DNA of 64,000 nt from an uncultured Trueperaceae bacterium (lineage in GTDB: Bacteria > Deinococcota > Deinococci > Deinococcales > Trueperaceae), in NCBI GenBank assembly GCA_937873495.1, contig CALMXZ010000011.1, forward strand, positions 579,790 through 643,789. The letters run 5' to 3'. Each line of letters begins with the position of its first letter. Positions within the stretch are counted from its first letter, which is position 1. The notes under the pieces were generated by a model. It ran no database searches. It had not been told where the DNA came from and was given only the letters and a program-made list of their open reading frames with translations. Below are positions 44,078-52,282 of this stretch, piece after piece. The position numbers and the translations under genes are program-made.

Positions 44078-46738
44078 ATGCAGCGACGAGCGTTGGCCTT
44101 GAAGCTCAACCTGGCGGCCGTGATCATCCTGGTGACCGTCCTGGTCTCCTGCGGTGGTCCGTCCGGGCCGAGCAACCTGTTCGTGGAGGAGAACGCCTGG
44201 ACGGGCGCGATCCCCGACGGAGCGACCATGATCACCTCCGAGGAGTTCCAGCGCATGGTCGGCGCCCGGCAGCTGGTCCTGCGCAGCTCGGCCGACGTCG
44301 AGGCACAGGCCGAGGCGCGCGCGGAGCAGTTCGCTGAAGACCGCGACCTGCTGTCCGCCCTCTCCGATCCGAGCGACAACGTGGCCGACCTCCTCGCCGC
44401 GGTGGCTGCCGGTGGCGACTACGTCGGAGACATCGCCGCCGAGTTGGAAGGCGGCGAGAGCGTGACGCTCGAGGGCTTGGAGACGCAGCTCCGCAACGCC
44501 GCGCAGGACGCCCAGCTGGCCGCCAGCGCGGCCAACGCGCTGAGCGTCTACTCCATGACCTACGCCCTGTTGCCGGCCGACTTGCAGGCGCAGGCTCCCA
44601 CCCCCGCCAGCCTCTCGGGCAGGCCGCTGGCGGACGTGCAGGCCGCGCTGGCCGCCGTCGACGCGCTCCTCGGCACCCTCACCGACCTCGATCACACCAG
44701 CATCGACCCCTACTCCCTCGCGCCGGGCGGCGGCGAGCTGGAGCAGTTCAGCGCAGGCAACGGCATGGACAGCGGCACCTCGTGCGCGGCCCCGACCGGC
44801 TTCGTGGCGCGCCTCTGGTTCCCGCTCAAGTCGTTCGTCTCGCCCGTGCGCGACCAGGCGAACCGCGGCACGTGCTGGGCGTTCACGGCCATCGGCGCCA
44901 TCGAGAGCCGCGAGCGCGTCCAGAACGCCAACCCCGTCAACCTCTCCGAGCAGTTCCTCGTCAACAAGGTCAAGAACGACTGGGACGAGAACGACTACAC
45001 GGACGGCTACAACTCCCTCAAGGCCATCAACACGGCGACCTCGAAGGGTCAGGCGATGGCGCCGGAGAGCAGCTGGACGTACAACCCGGCGCCCAACCGG
45101 GCCGACGGGAGGAGCGGTAAGGCGGAGTACTACCAGGGCACGTGCGACCCGTACGGCACGGCGGGCGGCGGTTGGTGCTCCGAGACGTCCCACGAGAGCC
45201 CCACCTACTGCACGACGGTCCTGATAGTCACCTACTGCGGCTATAAGACGATGACGTTCAGCGGCTCCGGCGTGGCGGCCGGCAAGGCCGTGCAGGTCTG
45301 GTCGTCCGGTGAGACGTTCAACCTGAACAACCTGCGCAACCTCCTGGCGCAGGGCCACGTGCTCATGGCGAGCTTCCCCGTCTACGAGGGGTTCATGTCG
45401 GCACCGGCCGGGGTCGTGTCGGATTACGACAAGAAGTACATCGACGACAAAGGCAACCTGGTCGACGGCTCGTACGGCGGCCACGCGGTCCAGATCGTGG
45501 CGTTCTTCAGCAACGCCGACCTCTCGACGCCGTCGTACACGTACGACATCGGCGGCGGCGGGTACTTCGTCGTCAAGAACTCGTGGGGCTGCGGTTCGGG
45601 CGACGGCGGGTACTACTACGTGCCGGCCGACTACGTCCAGACGCGCTTCAACTCCCTCGCCACGCTCGAGTTCGATTCGCGCCGGAGCGCCGCTTGGACG
45701 AAGGAGCAGGCGAACCCCGGCAGCACCGAGGCGCCGGCCGTCTCCATCAAGAACCCCCGTCCCACCATCGACCTGCGCGTCGGAACGGACCTCGCCGGCT
45801 TCTTCGGCGTCACCCACTCCACCGCCAGCTCCGTCAGCCTCGTCGTGCGCTCCAGCGTCGACGGCCTGCTGTTCGACGGCGCGTGGAACACGGCGCCGTT
45901 CACCTTCCCGACGCCCCTCGTGCGCACCTTCACGAGCACGGGTCAGCGCACGATCACCGTGCGCGCCAGCTACGCCGGCAACGTCAGCGAGCAGAGCTTC
46001 GTCGCCAACGTGGTCAACTCGGCGCCGTCGCTCGTCCTCTCGGGAGCCGGAACAGCGTACATAGCGGAATGGTACGGCGTAGCGGCGACGGTGTCAGACG
46101 TCAACGACGCAGGCACGGCCGCCCTGTGCGCCCGTACGACCTGGAGCGTCAGCTCGCCCGACGTGCTCGACACGACGACCGGCTGTCAGGTGAACGTGAC
46201 GTTCGGGACGACGGGTAACCGGTCCGTGACCGCCACGACGCGCGACGCGGAGGGGCTCGGCACGACCAGGAGCCTGACGGTGAACGTACAACCGACGCCC
46301 GTCAACCCGTACCCGCGGGTCACGGCGTACGGCGTGCAGGCGCGTCGGTTCACGACGGTCGGGCAGGTCACGCTCTGCCTCAACAACGGCGTCAGCTCAG
46401 GCAGCACGATCGACTTCCGTGAGGACGGCTGCAACTTCGTCGGCGAGACCGGCGCGCACAAGCGCTACTCCGCCTTCGTCGAGGTCGAGAACCCGTCGAG
46501 CGAGGCGCTCACGTACGACTGGCGCGTCTGGGTCACGTACAACGGCTCCGAGCACCTCCTCAACTACACCGCCGGCTCCACGGACAACAGGTTCGTGCCC
46601 TTCTCGCCCGGCAACGCCCTCGACGCCACCGAGCCCTGCCGCATCACGGTGACGGTGCATGCGCCCGACCCGTCCCGCGACAAGTCCCTGACGGTGTGGA
46701 CGGGTAGCTGCACCTACTACACCACGCGTATCAACTGA
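44078..46738 (+). CDS. Papain-family (C1) cysteine peptidase lipoprotein
   Basis: 886 residues. The signal peptide ends in a lipobox L-V-S-C (C25), so it is a membrane-anchored lipoprotein. Residues 30 to about 240 form an Ala-rich helical region that may act as a propeptide. The papain domain (about 245-540) has the oxyanion Q260, nucleophile C266 (G-T-C-W-A-F), H469 (G-G-H-A-V-Q) and N501 (K-N-S-W-G). It carries an insert with four extra cysteines around 360-385. The rest is Ig-like: domains starting near V-S-I-K-N-P-R-P-T, S-A-P-S-L-V-L-S-G-A-G and P-R-V-T-A-Y-G. Bacterial extracellular C1 peptidases with Ig tails are uncommon. It likely digests external protein or binds surfaces. Confidence 0.9.
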   Translation: MQRRALALKLNLAAVIILVTVLVSCGGPSGPSNLFVEENAWTGAIPDGATMITSEEFQRMVGARQLVLRSSADVEAQAEARAEQFAEDRDLLSALSDPSDNVADLLAAVAAGGDYVGDIAAELEGGESVTLEGLETQLRNAAQDAQLAASAANALSVYSMTYALLPADLQAQAPTPASLSGRPLADVQAALAAVDALLGTLTDLDHTSIDPYSLAPGGGELEQFSAGNGMDSGTSCAAPTGFVARLWFPLKSFVSPVRDQANRGTCWAFTAIGAIESRERVQNANPVNLSEQFLVNKVKNDWDENDYTDGYNSLKAINTATSKGQAMAPESSWTYNPAPNRADGRSGKAEYYQGTCDPYGTAGGGWCSETSHESPTYCTTVLIVTYCGYKTMTFSGSGVAAGKAVQVWSSGETFNLNNLRNLLAQGHVLMASFPVYEGFMSAPAGVVSDYDKKYIDDKGNLVDGSYGGHAVQIVAFFSNADLSTPSYTYDIGGGGYFVVKNSWGCGSGDGGYYYVPADYVQTRFNSLATLEFDSRRSAAWTKEQANPGSTEAPAVSIKNPRPTIDLRVGTDLAGFFGVTHSTASSVSLVVRSSVDGLLFDGAWNTAPFTFPTPLVRTFTSTGQRTITVRASYAGNVSEQSFVANVVNSAPSLVLSGAGTAYIAEWYGVAATVSDVNDAGTAALCARTTWSVSSPDVLDTTTGCQVNVTFGTTGNRSVTATTRDAEGLGTTRSLTVNVQPTPVNPYPRVTAYGVQARRFTTVGQVTLCLNNGVSSGSTIDFREDGCNFVGETGAHKRYSAFVEVENPSSEALTYDWRVWVTYNGSEHLLNYTAGSTDNRFVPFSPGNALDATEPCRITVTVHAPDPSRDKSLTVWTGSCTYYTTRIN

Positions 46739-46740
46739 CG

Positions 46741-46788
46741 CGCTCGCTCGCGACGAAGGAGCCGGCGGCGCGCTCGCTCGCGACGAAG
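46741..46788. repeat. Two 18-bp direct repeats
   Basis: CGCTCGCTCGCGACGAAG occurs at 46741-46758 and again at 46771-46788 (30-bp period), each followed by GAGCCGG or AGAGCCGG. They sit between the peptidase stop and its terminator. Confidence 0.8.
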
Positions 46789-46789
46789 A

Positions 46790-46829
46790 GAGCCGGTGGA
46801 CCGCCCGACGAGGCGCGGTCCACCGGCTC
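46790..46829 (+). terminator. Terminator of the papain-like gene
   Basis: A perfect 15-bp stem (46790-46804 with 46815-46829, core GAGCCGGTGGACCGC) with a 10-nt loop, followed by GTTCTGCT. It lies 52 bp after the stop. Confidence 0.7.
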
Positions 46830-46932
46830 GTTCTGCTAAGCTCGACCCGCCGCGCGCGGAAGCCGCCCGCGCGGACCCCCTACGCCTAGCGGAAGGCCAG
46901 ACCAGGTAGATGCGCGACTCGCACTGACGACG

Positions 46933-46965
46933 TTGAACCAGCTGATCGAGTTCTTCGACTCCTGA
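46933..46965 (+). CDS. Possible leader peptide before the ABC-F gene
   Basis: TTG-initiated 10-codon frame (reads M-N-Q-L-I-E-F-F-D-S) whose TGA (46963-46965) lies just before the AGGAGGT used by the ABC-F gene. A second mini-frame, ATG at 46910, reads M-R-D-S-H. Antibiotic-resistance ABC-F genes are often controlled by such leaders. Neither has a clear RBS, so this is speculative. Confidence 0.2.
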   Translation: MNQLIEFFDS

Positions 46966-46977
46966 CAGGAGGTCAGT

Positions 46978-48381
46978 GTGAGCATCGCTTTACGCGCCGT
47001 GGCCAAGGGCTACGGCGGCATCACCGTCTTGGAAGACGTCTCCCTCAAAGTCGGGCGCGGCGACAAGGTCGCGCTCATCGGTCCCAACGGCGGCGGCAAG
47101 TCGACGCTGCTCAAGCTCCTCGCCGGGCTCGAGCGGCCGGACGCCGGCAGCGTCACGGTCGAGGGCCGCGTGGCCTACCTCGAGCAGGCGGCGACGGAAC
47201 CGACCGACCTCTCGGGAGGGCAGGCCAGGAAGGCGCAGCTCGCCGAGCGCCTGCTGGCCGAGGCCGACGTCTACCTGCTCGACGAGCCGACGAACCACCT
47301 CGACACCGCCGGCCTCGCCTGGCTGGAACGCTGGGTGCGCGCCAGCCCCGCCACCATGCTGATCGTCTCGCACGACCGCGCCTTCCTCGACGCGACGGTG
47401 GGCGCCGTGGCGGAGCTGGAGCGGGGCGAGCTCACCGTCTGGCCGGGCGCCTACACGGCGGCGCTGGCCGCGAAGGCCACCGCGCGCGCCGCGCAGCTCA
47501 GGCAACACGACGCCCAGGCGCGCACGAAGCGGCGGCTCGAACAGGAAGCCGCCAAGCTCGCCTCCAAGGGCCGGAGCGCCGACAAGTTCAACGCGAAGCG
47601 AGCCGGCAACCAGGCGCTCATCCTCGCGAAGGCGAAGGCCGAGAACGTGTCGCGGACGCTCGCGCGGCGCGCCAAGGCTCTCCAGGAGCGGGCCGAGAAG
47701 CTGGAGCCGGTGAGGAAGCCGTTCGAGGACGACGGCCTACCGGAGATCCCCCTGCCGGAGGCCCCGCTCGGGCCGACGGACGTGGTCAGGTTCGTGGGCG
47801 TCGGCGTGGAGCGCGGCGGCAGGCCGTTGGTCACCGGGCTCGACCTGGTGGTGCGGCGCGGCGAGAAGCTCGCCGTCATCGGGCCGAACGGCAGCGGCAA
47901 GAGCAGCCTGCTCGCGACGGTGACGGGCGAGCTGCGACCCGTCGCCGGTGCGGTCGCCGTCGGCGTCGAGCCGTTCGTACTCAGCCAGCACGGCCGCGAG
48001 CTGGACGACTTCGCCACGCTCGAGAAAGCCTTGCTGGCGGCGCAGAGTGCGTTGCGACGCCAGGACCTCCACTACCTGCTCGCGCGCCTGGGGCTGCCTA
48101 CGGATCCGTCCGCGCCGGTCGCGACCCTCTCCGGCGGGCAACGCACGCGCCTCGCCCTCGCGCGCTTGAGCGTGACCCGGTCGCCGCTGCTCGTGCTCGA
48201 CGAACCGACCAACCACTTGGACGTGCGCATGGTGGAGGCGCTCGAGCGCCTCCTCGTCGCCTACCCGGGCGCCGTGCTGCTGGCGTCGCACGACCGGCGC
48301 CTCGTGAGCGCGGTCGCGGACCGCGCCTTGCGTCTCGGTGGCGAGGGGGGAGCGTGGCGGATCGAGGCGGTCGACGGTTAG
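46978..48381 (+). CDS. ABC-F protein with short first ATPase domain
   Basis: 467 residues, GTG start after AGGAGGT. Two ATPase domains without membrane segments: Walker A G-P-N-G-G-G-K-S-T and G-P-N-G-S-G-K-S-S, signatures L-S-G-G-Q, and D-E-P-T-N-H-L-D twice. Between the Q-loop (Y-L-E-Q) and L-S-G-G-Q of the first domain there are only about 9 residues, so the arm and most of the helical subdomain are missing, as in Vga/Msr-type proteins. The linker is basic and coiled (A-S-K-G-R-S-A-D-K-F-N-A-K-R). ABC-F proteins act on the ribosome; the short form points to the antibiotic-target-protection group rather than EttA/Uup. Which drug, if any, cannot be seen. Confidence 0.85.
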   Translation: MSIALRAVAKGYGGITVLEDVSLKVGRGDKVALIGPNGGGKSTLLKLLAGLERPDAGSVTVEGRVAYLEQAATEPTDLSGGQARKAQLAERLLAEADVYLLDEPTNHLDTAGLAWLERWVRASPATMLIVSHDRAFLDATVGAVAELERGELTVWPGAYTAALAAKATARAAQLRQHDAQARTKRRLEQEAAKLASKGRSADKFNAKRAGNQALILAKAKAENVSRTLARRAKALQERAEKLEPVRKPFEDDGLPEIPLPEAPLGPTDVVRFVGVGVERGGRPLVTGLDLVVRRGEKLAVIGPNGSGKSSLLATVTGELRPVAGAVAVGVEPFVLSQHGRELDDFATLEKALLAAQSALRRQDLHYLLARLGLPTDPSAPVATLSGGQRTRLALARLSVTRSPLLVLDEPTNHLDVRMVEALERLLVAYPGAVLLASHDRRLVSAVADRALRLGGEGGAWRIEAVDG

Positions 48382-48400
48382 CCCGCCCGGGCCGCGGCGC

Positions 48401-51400
48401 CTACGACCCCGCCCGCAACGTCGCTTCGAGCCGCTCCACCTCGCGGGCATCCAGCCGCTCGCCGACCTCGGCCAGCCGGCGCTGCGCGCGCGCCAAGGCG
48501 GCGGCGGCGCCGGAGGGGTCGCCTGCCCGCTCGCGCGCCACCACCTCGAGGGCGGCGAGGCGCGGTTCGAAGGGGGCGACGTCCTGCAAGTACTGGGCCA
48601 CGCGCGCGGCCTCGGCGGGCCGGGACCCGACGGCTCGTCCGGCCACGCGTGCGGCGACCTCGGTGAGGCGCGCGGCCACACCGTCCTCGCGCGCCTCCGG
48701 CACGTCCTTCAGGAACGGCCCGCGCCACGCCGCCAACGCTCCGGTCGCGCCGTCACCGGCGGTCGCGCCGTGGTCGGCGGTCGCGCGCCCGTCGGGCGCG
48801 GCGTGGTCCGCGACCACGCTCCCGTCGGCGCCATGGCTGCCGCCGCTCCCGGCCACGGCCAGGAACCGTTCGGCGTCCGAACTCACGGCCGCGCCGAGCG
48901 CGTACCCCCCGGGGGTGCGGGTCACGACCGGCGTGCCGTACTTGCGCCGCACCTGATGCACGAGCTGCTTGAGGGCGCGCACGGCATCCGGCTCCGGCAT
49001 GCTCGGGTAGAGGGTCTCGACGAGCTCGAGGTCCGTCACCTCGGCCCGGCCGTCCATGCGCGCTTGCAGCAGGCAGGCGAGCAGGAGCCGCCGCTGCTCG
49101 CCCCGCACGGCCTCCGCCGCGCCCGCCGCGCCGAGGCGCATGTCGCCGAGCACCTCCAGCCGCAACCCGGCGTTCTCCGCCGCGAGGCCGTTCGTTCCGG
49201 GCGTACGCCGCACGGCCCCACCGTCGGCCGGCGGCGCGGCGCCGGGCCGCCCGCCAGCCGCGGAGCCGCCGGCGCCGAGGTCCGGGAAGGCGCGCCCAAC
49301 CAGCACCCGCCCGATGCCGAGTCCGTTGGCGTCGAACCAGGCCCTGGCCGCCACGGCGGCGGCCTCGTCGCCCTCGGCTGCCGCGAGGTCGACCGCCACC
49401 TTGCCGGCCTCCAGCGCCAAGCCGCCCGCGCGCGCGACGGCGAGGGCGGCTCGCAGCTCGGCTGCCGCGGCCGAGGTGTCCCCGGCGGCCGCCAACGCCA
49501 ACCCCTTGGCCCAGCGGGCGCGGCACTCGTCGACGGGCGACCCGCCTGCCTCCTGACCGAGCGAGGCCATCTCCTCGGCCAGCGCCAGCGCCCTGGCACC
49601 GTCACCCATGCGGGCCCTGGCCACCGCGGCGTCGAAGAGGATCTCGCGCACGACGCGCGGGCCACCCGTCTCGCGCGCGAACTGCAAGGACCGCTCCGCG
49701 TAGTGCCAGGCCAGGAGCGGCTCGCCGCGCGCCAGATGCAGCACCGCCGTCATGGAGAGCGTGTTGACGAGGAAGCGCGACGGGCCGTACAGCTCCTGCG
49801 TGTCGAGCGCCTCCTCGAGCAGGTCCTCGGCCTCGGCGAAGCGGGCCTGGTCGATACGCAGCTCGGCGAGGGCCGCTTGCGCGAACGCGTACGAGCGGCC
49901 GTCGAGCGTCTCGCTCCGCAGGCGCAGGCACTCCTCCAGACTGTCGTTCATCTCCTGGAACCGGCAGAGCTGCTTGAGGAACGCGGCGCGGTTCAGTAGG
50001 GCGGTGCTGAGGAGCCGCGGTCTGTCCATGCCGCGGAGGAGCCCGATCGCCTCCCCGACGATCGCCTCGCTCGCCTCGTAATCGCCGCGGTGGTAGGCCA
50101 CGAGCGCCCGCAGCGAGATGAACTCGCAGCGCACCCCGTCGTCCGCGCCACCGCTTGCGCCCCGCGCCAGGAGCTCCTCCGCGAGGCTCATGTCGCCGAC
50201 GGCCAGTGCCGAGGCCGCCGCCGCGCGCAGCAGCTCGAAGTCGGGGGCCTCGGCGAGCTGCGGGGTGGCCCGCCAGACCTCCATGGCGGAGCGGTGGTCG
50301 CCGGCGGCGTTGAAGCTCGTGACGAGCAGGTCGGCGACGTCGCGCTCCGGTGTCCCTTCCGCCGCGAGCTTGGCCGCGAGCGCGCGGACGGCGCCCGACT
50401 TCCCTTGGCGAGCGAGCGCGTGAGCGCGCGCTCTCACCATGCGCGGCTCGGCACCTGGGTCGCCGGCCGCCTGCTCCAGGAGCGCGAAGGAGGCAGGTAG
50501 GTCGAAGTCGAGGAGCAGGGTCGCGGCTTCGAACGCGAGGCGCGCGCGCTCGCCGACCTGCGCATGCTGCGCCGCCCGCGCCAGCAGCCTGGCCCTGTCG
50601 ACCTTGTAGGGGGCGGCCGCGGCGGCGGCCAGCAGCACCTCGAGCGTCCGGTCGGTCGGCAAGCCGGCCTCCTCGACGAAGTGCGCGGCGGCGACGGGGT
50701 CGGAGCCGAGGCTCGCGACGGCCCGCGCCGCCATGGCCTTGCGGCGCTCCGCCGGCAGGGTCGCCAAGGTGAGCTCGCGAACGAGCCCGTGCGAGAAGTC
50801 GCCGCGTCGCAGGAGCCCCAGCCGGTGCAGCCGGGCCGACTGCGCGGCCAGCTCGGCATCCGTCAGGCCGGCGACCGCGCCCCATACGCGCAGGTCCGCT
50901 TCCCCGGCCGGCAGCAGCGCGCGCGCCTCGACGGCCGCAGCCGCAGCCGGCGAACCGCCCTTGGCATTCGCGACGACGTGCTCGACGACCGCCTCGACGC
51001 GCGCCGGCCGCACGCCGGCCTGCGGCTCGCGCCAGTTCCAGCGCTGGCCGTCGCTCCAGAGGAAGCCGCCGCGGGCCAACTGCCGCTGGTACTCGAGGGT
51101 GAAGAGGGGGTTGCCACCGGCGCGCGCGTACACCCAGTCGGCGGCGGCGGGCGGGATGGGGCCGCCGAGGTTCAGTTCCAGGAGCGCGGTGGCGGCCGCC
51201 TCCCCCAGGGGCTCGAGCCAGAGCTCGTCGAACGCCTGGCCGTGGTTCTGCCTGCTGGCGACGAGGAGGCCGACGCCCGGGGTCCGCTTGCACGCCCCCG
51301 CCAAGCCCTCGAGCATGGCCGCGAGCTCCGGCTGCGCTTCGTGGAGGTCGTCGACATGCAGGACGAAGGGGGCGCTCCGGCGCAGCGCGGCCGCGGTAGC

Positions 51401-51724
51401 GCCCACCAGGGCGGCGTGCTCGACCGCCTCGCCGGCCGCGGCGCGCTCCAGGCCTAGTCGCGCCCAGGCAGGCAGCGCTTCGGGGCGCGGTAGCTCCCGC
51501 ACCAGCCGGGCGAGGCCGACGTTGGCCGGGAGGCTGAGGCAGCGGCACCCGAGCGCGCTAAGGGCTTGAGCCGCGATGGTGGTCTTCCCTATCCCCGGCG
51601 GCCCAGCCAGAACGATGGCTACACCCTTGCGGCGGGAGACGAGCGGCCGCAGGCGCGCCAGGAGCTGCTCCAAGCGACCATCGGTGCGGCTGGCGGGCTG
51701 GTGGTCAGAGCGGCGATCCGGCAC
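48401..51724 (-). CDS. AAA-ATPase/TPR regulator with C-terminal SARP-type domain
   Basis: 1107 residues, GTG start preceded by TAAGGA. The N-terminus is a STAND/MalT-like ATPase with Walker A A-G-P-P-G-I-G-K-T-T (40-49) and a F-V-L-H-V-D-D-L-H Walker B. Residues about 350-850 are helical TPR-like repeats. The C-terminus (about 857-957) is an OmpR/SARP winged helix (L-R-L-E-V-L-G-D-M-R-L, L-V-H-Q-V-R-R-K-Y-G, T-P-G-G-Y-A-L) followed by a BTAD-like helical domain to the end. In Streptomyces SARPs the DNA-binding part is N-terminal, so the order is swapped. It is probably an ATP-dependent, ligand-sensing transcription activator. The zinc-ribbon gene lies 70 bp upstream on the same strand. Confidence 0.85.
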   Translation of the reverse strand: MPDRRSDHQPASRTDGRLEQLLARLRPLVSRRKGVAIVLAGPPGIGKTTIAAQALSALGCRCLSLPANVGLARLVRELPRPEALPAWARLGLERAAAGEAVEHAALVGATAAALRRSAPFVLHVDDLHEAQPELAAMLEGLAGACKRTPGVGLLVASRQNHGQAFDELWLEPLGEAAATALLELNLGGPIPPAAADWVYARAGGNPLFTLEYQRQLARGGFLWSDGQRWNWREPQAGVRPARVEAVVEHVVANAKGGSPAAAAAVEARALLPAGEADLRVWGAVAGLTDAELAAQSARLHRLGLLRRGDFSHGLVRELTLATLPAERRKAMAARAVASLGSDPVAAAHFVEEAGLPTDRTLEVLLAAAAAAPYKVDRARLLARAAQHAQVGERARLAFEAATLLLDFDLPASFALLEQAAGDPGAEPRMVRARAHALARQGKSGAVRALAAKLAAEGTPERDVADLLVTSFNAAGDHRSAMEVWRATPQLAEAPDFELLRAAAASALAVGDMSLAEELLARGASGGADDGVRCEFISLRALVAYHRGDYEASEAIVGEAIGLLRGMDRPRLLSTALLNRAAFLKQLCRFQEMNDSLEECLRLRSETLDGRSYAFAQAALAELRIDQARFAEAEDLLEEALDTQELYGPSRFLVNTLSMTAVLHLARGEPLLAWHYAERSLQFARETGGPRVVREILFDAAVARARMGDGARALALAEEMASLGQEAGGSPVDECRARWAKGLALAAAGDTSAAAAELRAALAVARAGGLALEAGKVAVDLAAAEGDEAAAVAARAWFDANGLGIGRVLVGRAFPDLGAGGSAAGGRPGAAPPADGGAVRRTPGTNGLAAENAGLRLEVLGDMRLGAAGAAEAVRGEQRRLLLACLLQARMDGRAEVTDLELVETLYPSMPEPDAVRALKQLVHQVRRKYGTPVVTRTPGGYALGAAVSSDAERFLAVAGSGGSHGADGSVVADHAAPDGRATADHGATAGDGATGALAAWRGPFLKDVPEAREDGVAARLTEVAARVAGRAVGSRPAEAARVAQYLQDVAPFEPRLAALEVVARERAGDPSGAAAALARAQRRLAEVGERLDAREVERLEATLRAGS

Positions 51725-51794
51725 AAGCGGTCCTTAGGCGAGCGGAAGGGACTCCCCAAGTCCACCGCATGATAGGCCTCCGCCCTGAACCGCG

Positions 51795-52082
51795 TCAGTG
51801 CGCCTGCGTGCCGCGCTCCTCGTCGGGGAAGAGCCGGTTGCCGCAAGCCGAGCAGAACTCCCCGAACGGCGAGCCGATGGCCGCCCCGCAGCCGGGGCAC
51901 GCCTGCAGCAGCTTGGCGCCGTCGTTCGGGCAGTAGGTCTCGCCGGCCGAGCTCGGCGTGGCGCGAGAGCATACCGGGCAGATACGGTAGGACACTGCCT
52001 GCCCCGGTGGGCCGCCCTGCTCGGCCGAGCCGGGGGGCTCCTCGGAACGCCGTACGGCGCGCGCGCTGGTCTTCGGTGACAT
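51795..52082 (-). CDS. Double zinc-ribbon protein
   Basis: 95 residues. The first 30 are basic and disordered. Two zinc ribbons follow: C-P-V-C ... C-P-N-D and C-P-G-C ... C-S-A-C-G-N. This is a common small zinc-ribbon form (DZR-like) used for protein or nucleic-acid contacts. It lies upstream of the SARP-type regulator gene and may be co-transcribed. No clear RBS before the ATG. Confidence 0.7.
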   Translation of the reverse strand: MSPKTSARAVRRSEEPPGSAEQGGPPGQAVSYRICPVCSRATPSSAGETYCPNDGAKLLQACPGCGAAIGSPFGEFCSACGNRLFPDEERGTQAH

Positions 52083-52103
52083 GCCCGGATGTTCGCGCGC
52101 GTT

Positions 52104-52121
52104 CGGTTATGCGGCGGTTAT
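52104..52121 (+). repeat. Tandem CGGTTAT direct repeat
   Basis: CGGTTAT at 52104-52110 and 52115-52121 (11-bp period). On the minus strand it reads CTATAACCG ... ATAACCG, the same element as at 43932, and ends 22 bp upstream of the zinc-ribbon start. TATAAC there could also serve as its -10. Confidence 0.5.
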
Positions 52122-52139
52122 AGACGGCGGCCGCCAACC

Positions 52140-52205
52140 TTGACAGGAACCACGGCGGCATGCGATTGTCCAACTAATTCATAGCATGAAGCTATGGATT
52201 AGTTG
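52140..52205 (+). promoter_or_regulatory. Promoter and large palindromic operator of the iron importer
   Basis: TTGACA (52140-52145) is a perfect -35; the -10 is weak (GATTGT at 52164 with TG before it). Over the expected start lies a 35-bp palindrome: CAACTAATTCATAGC (52171-52185), ATGAA, GCTATGGATTAGTTG (52191-52205), one mismatch in 15 pairs, strikingly AT-rich here. Best read as a metal-regulated operator for the importer genes, alternatively a 5'-UTR hairpin. Confidence 0.6.
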
Positions 52206-52282
52206 CTTCACCCGCGCGGAGCCAGCTGAGACCATCACATACGGGCGCCCCGCCAGCAAGGCGGTGGTGCCGGGAGGAAGCC

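Noticed and set aside
52224..52262. CTGAGA-like bases upstream of the iron-binding protein, recalling a TPP riboswitch.
   Set aside because: The other conserved TPP segments are missing and the gene context is iron uptake.
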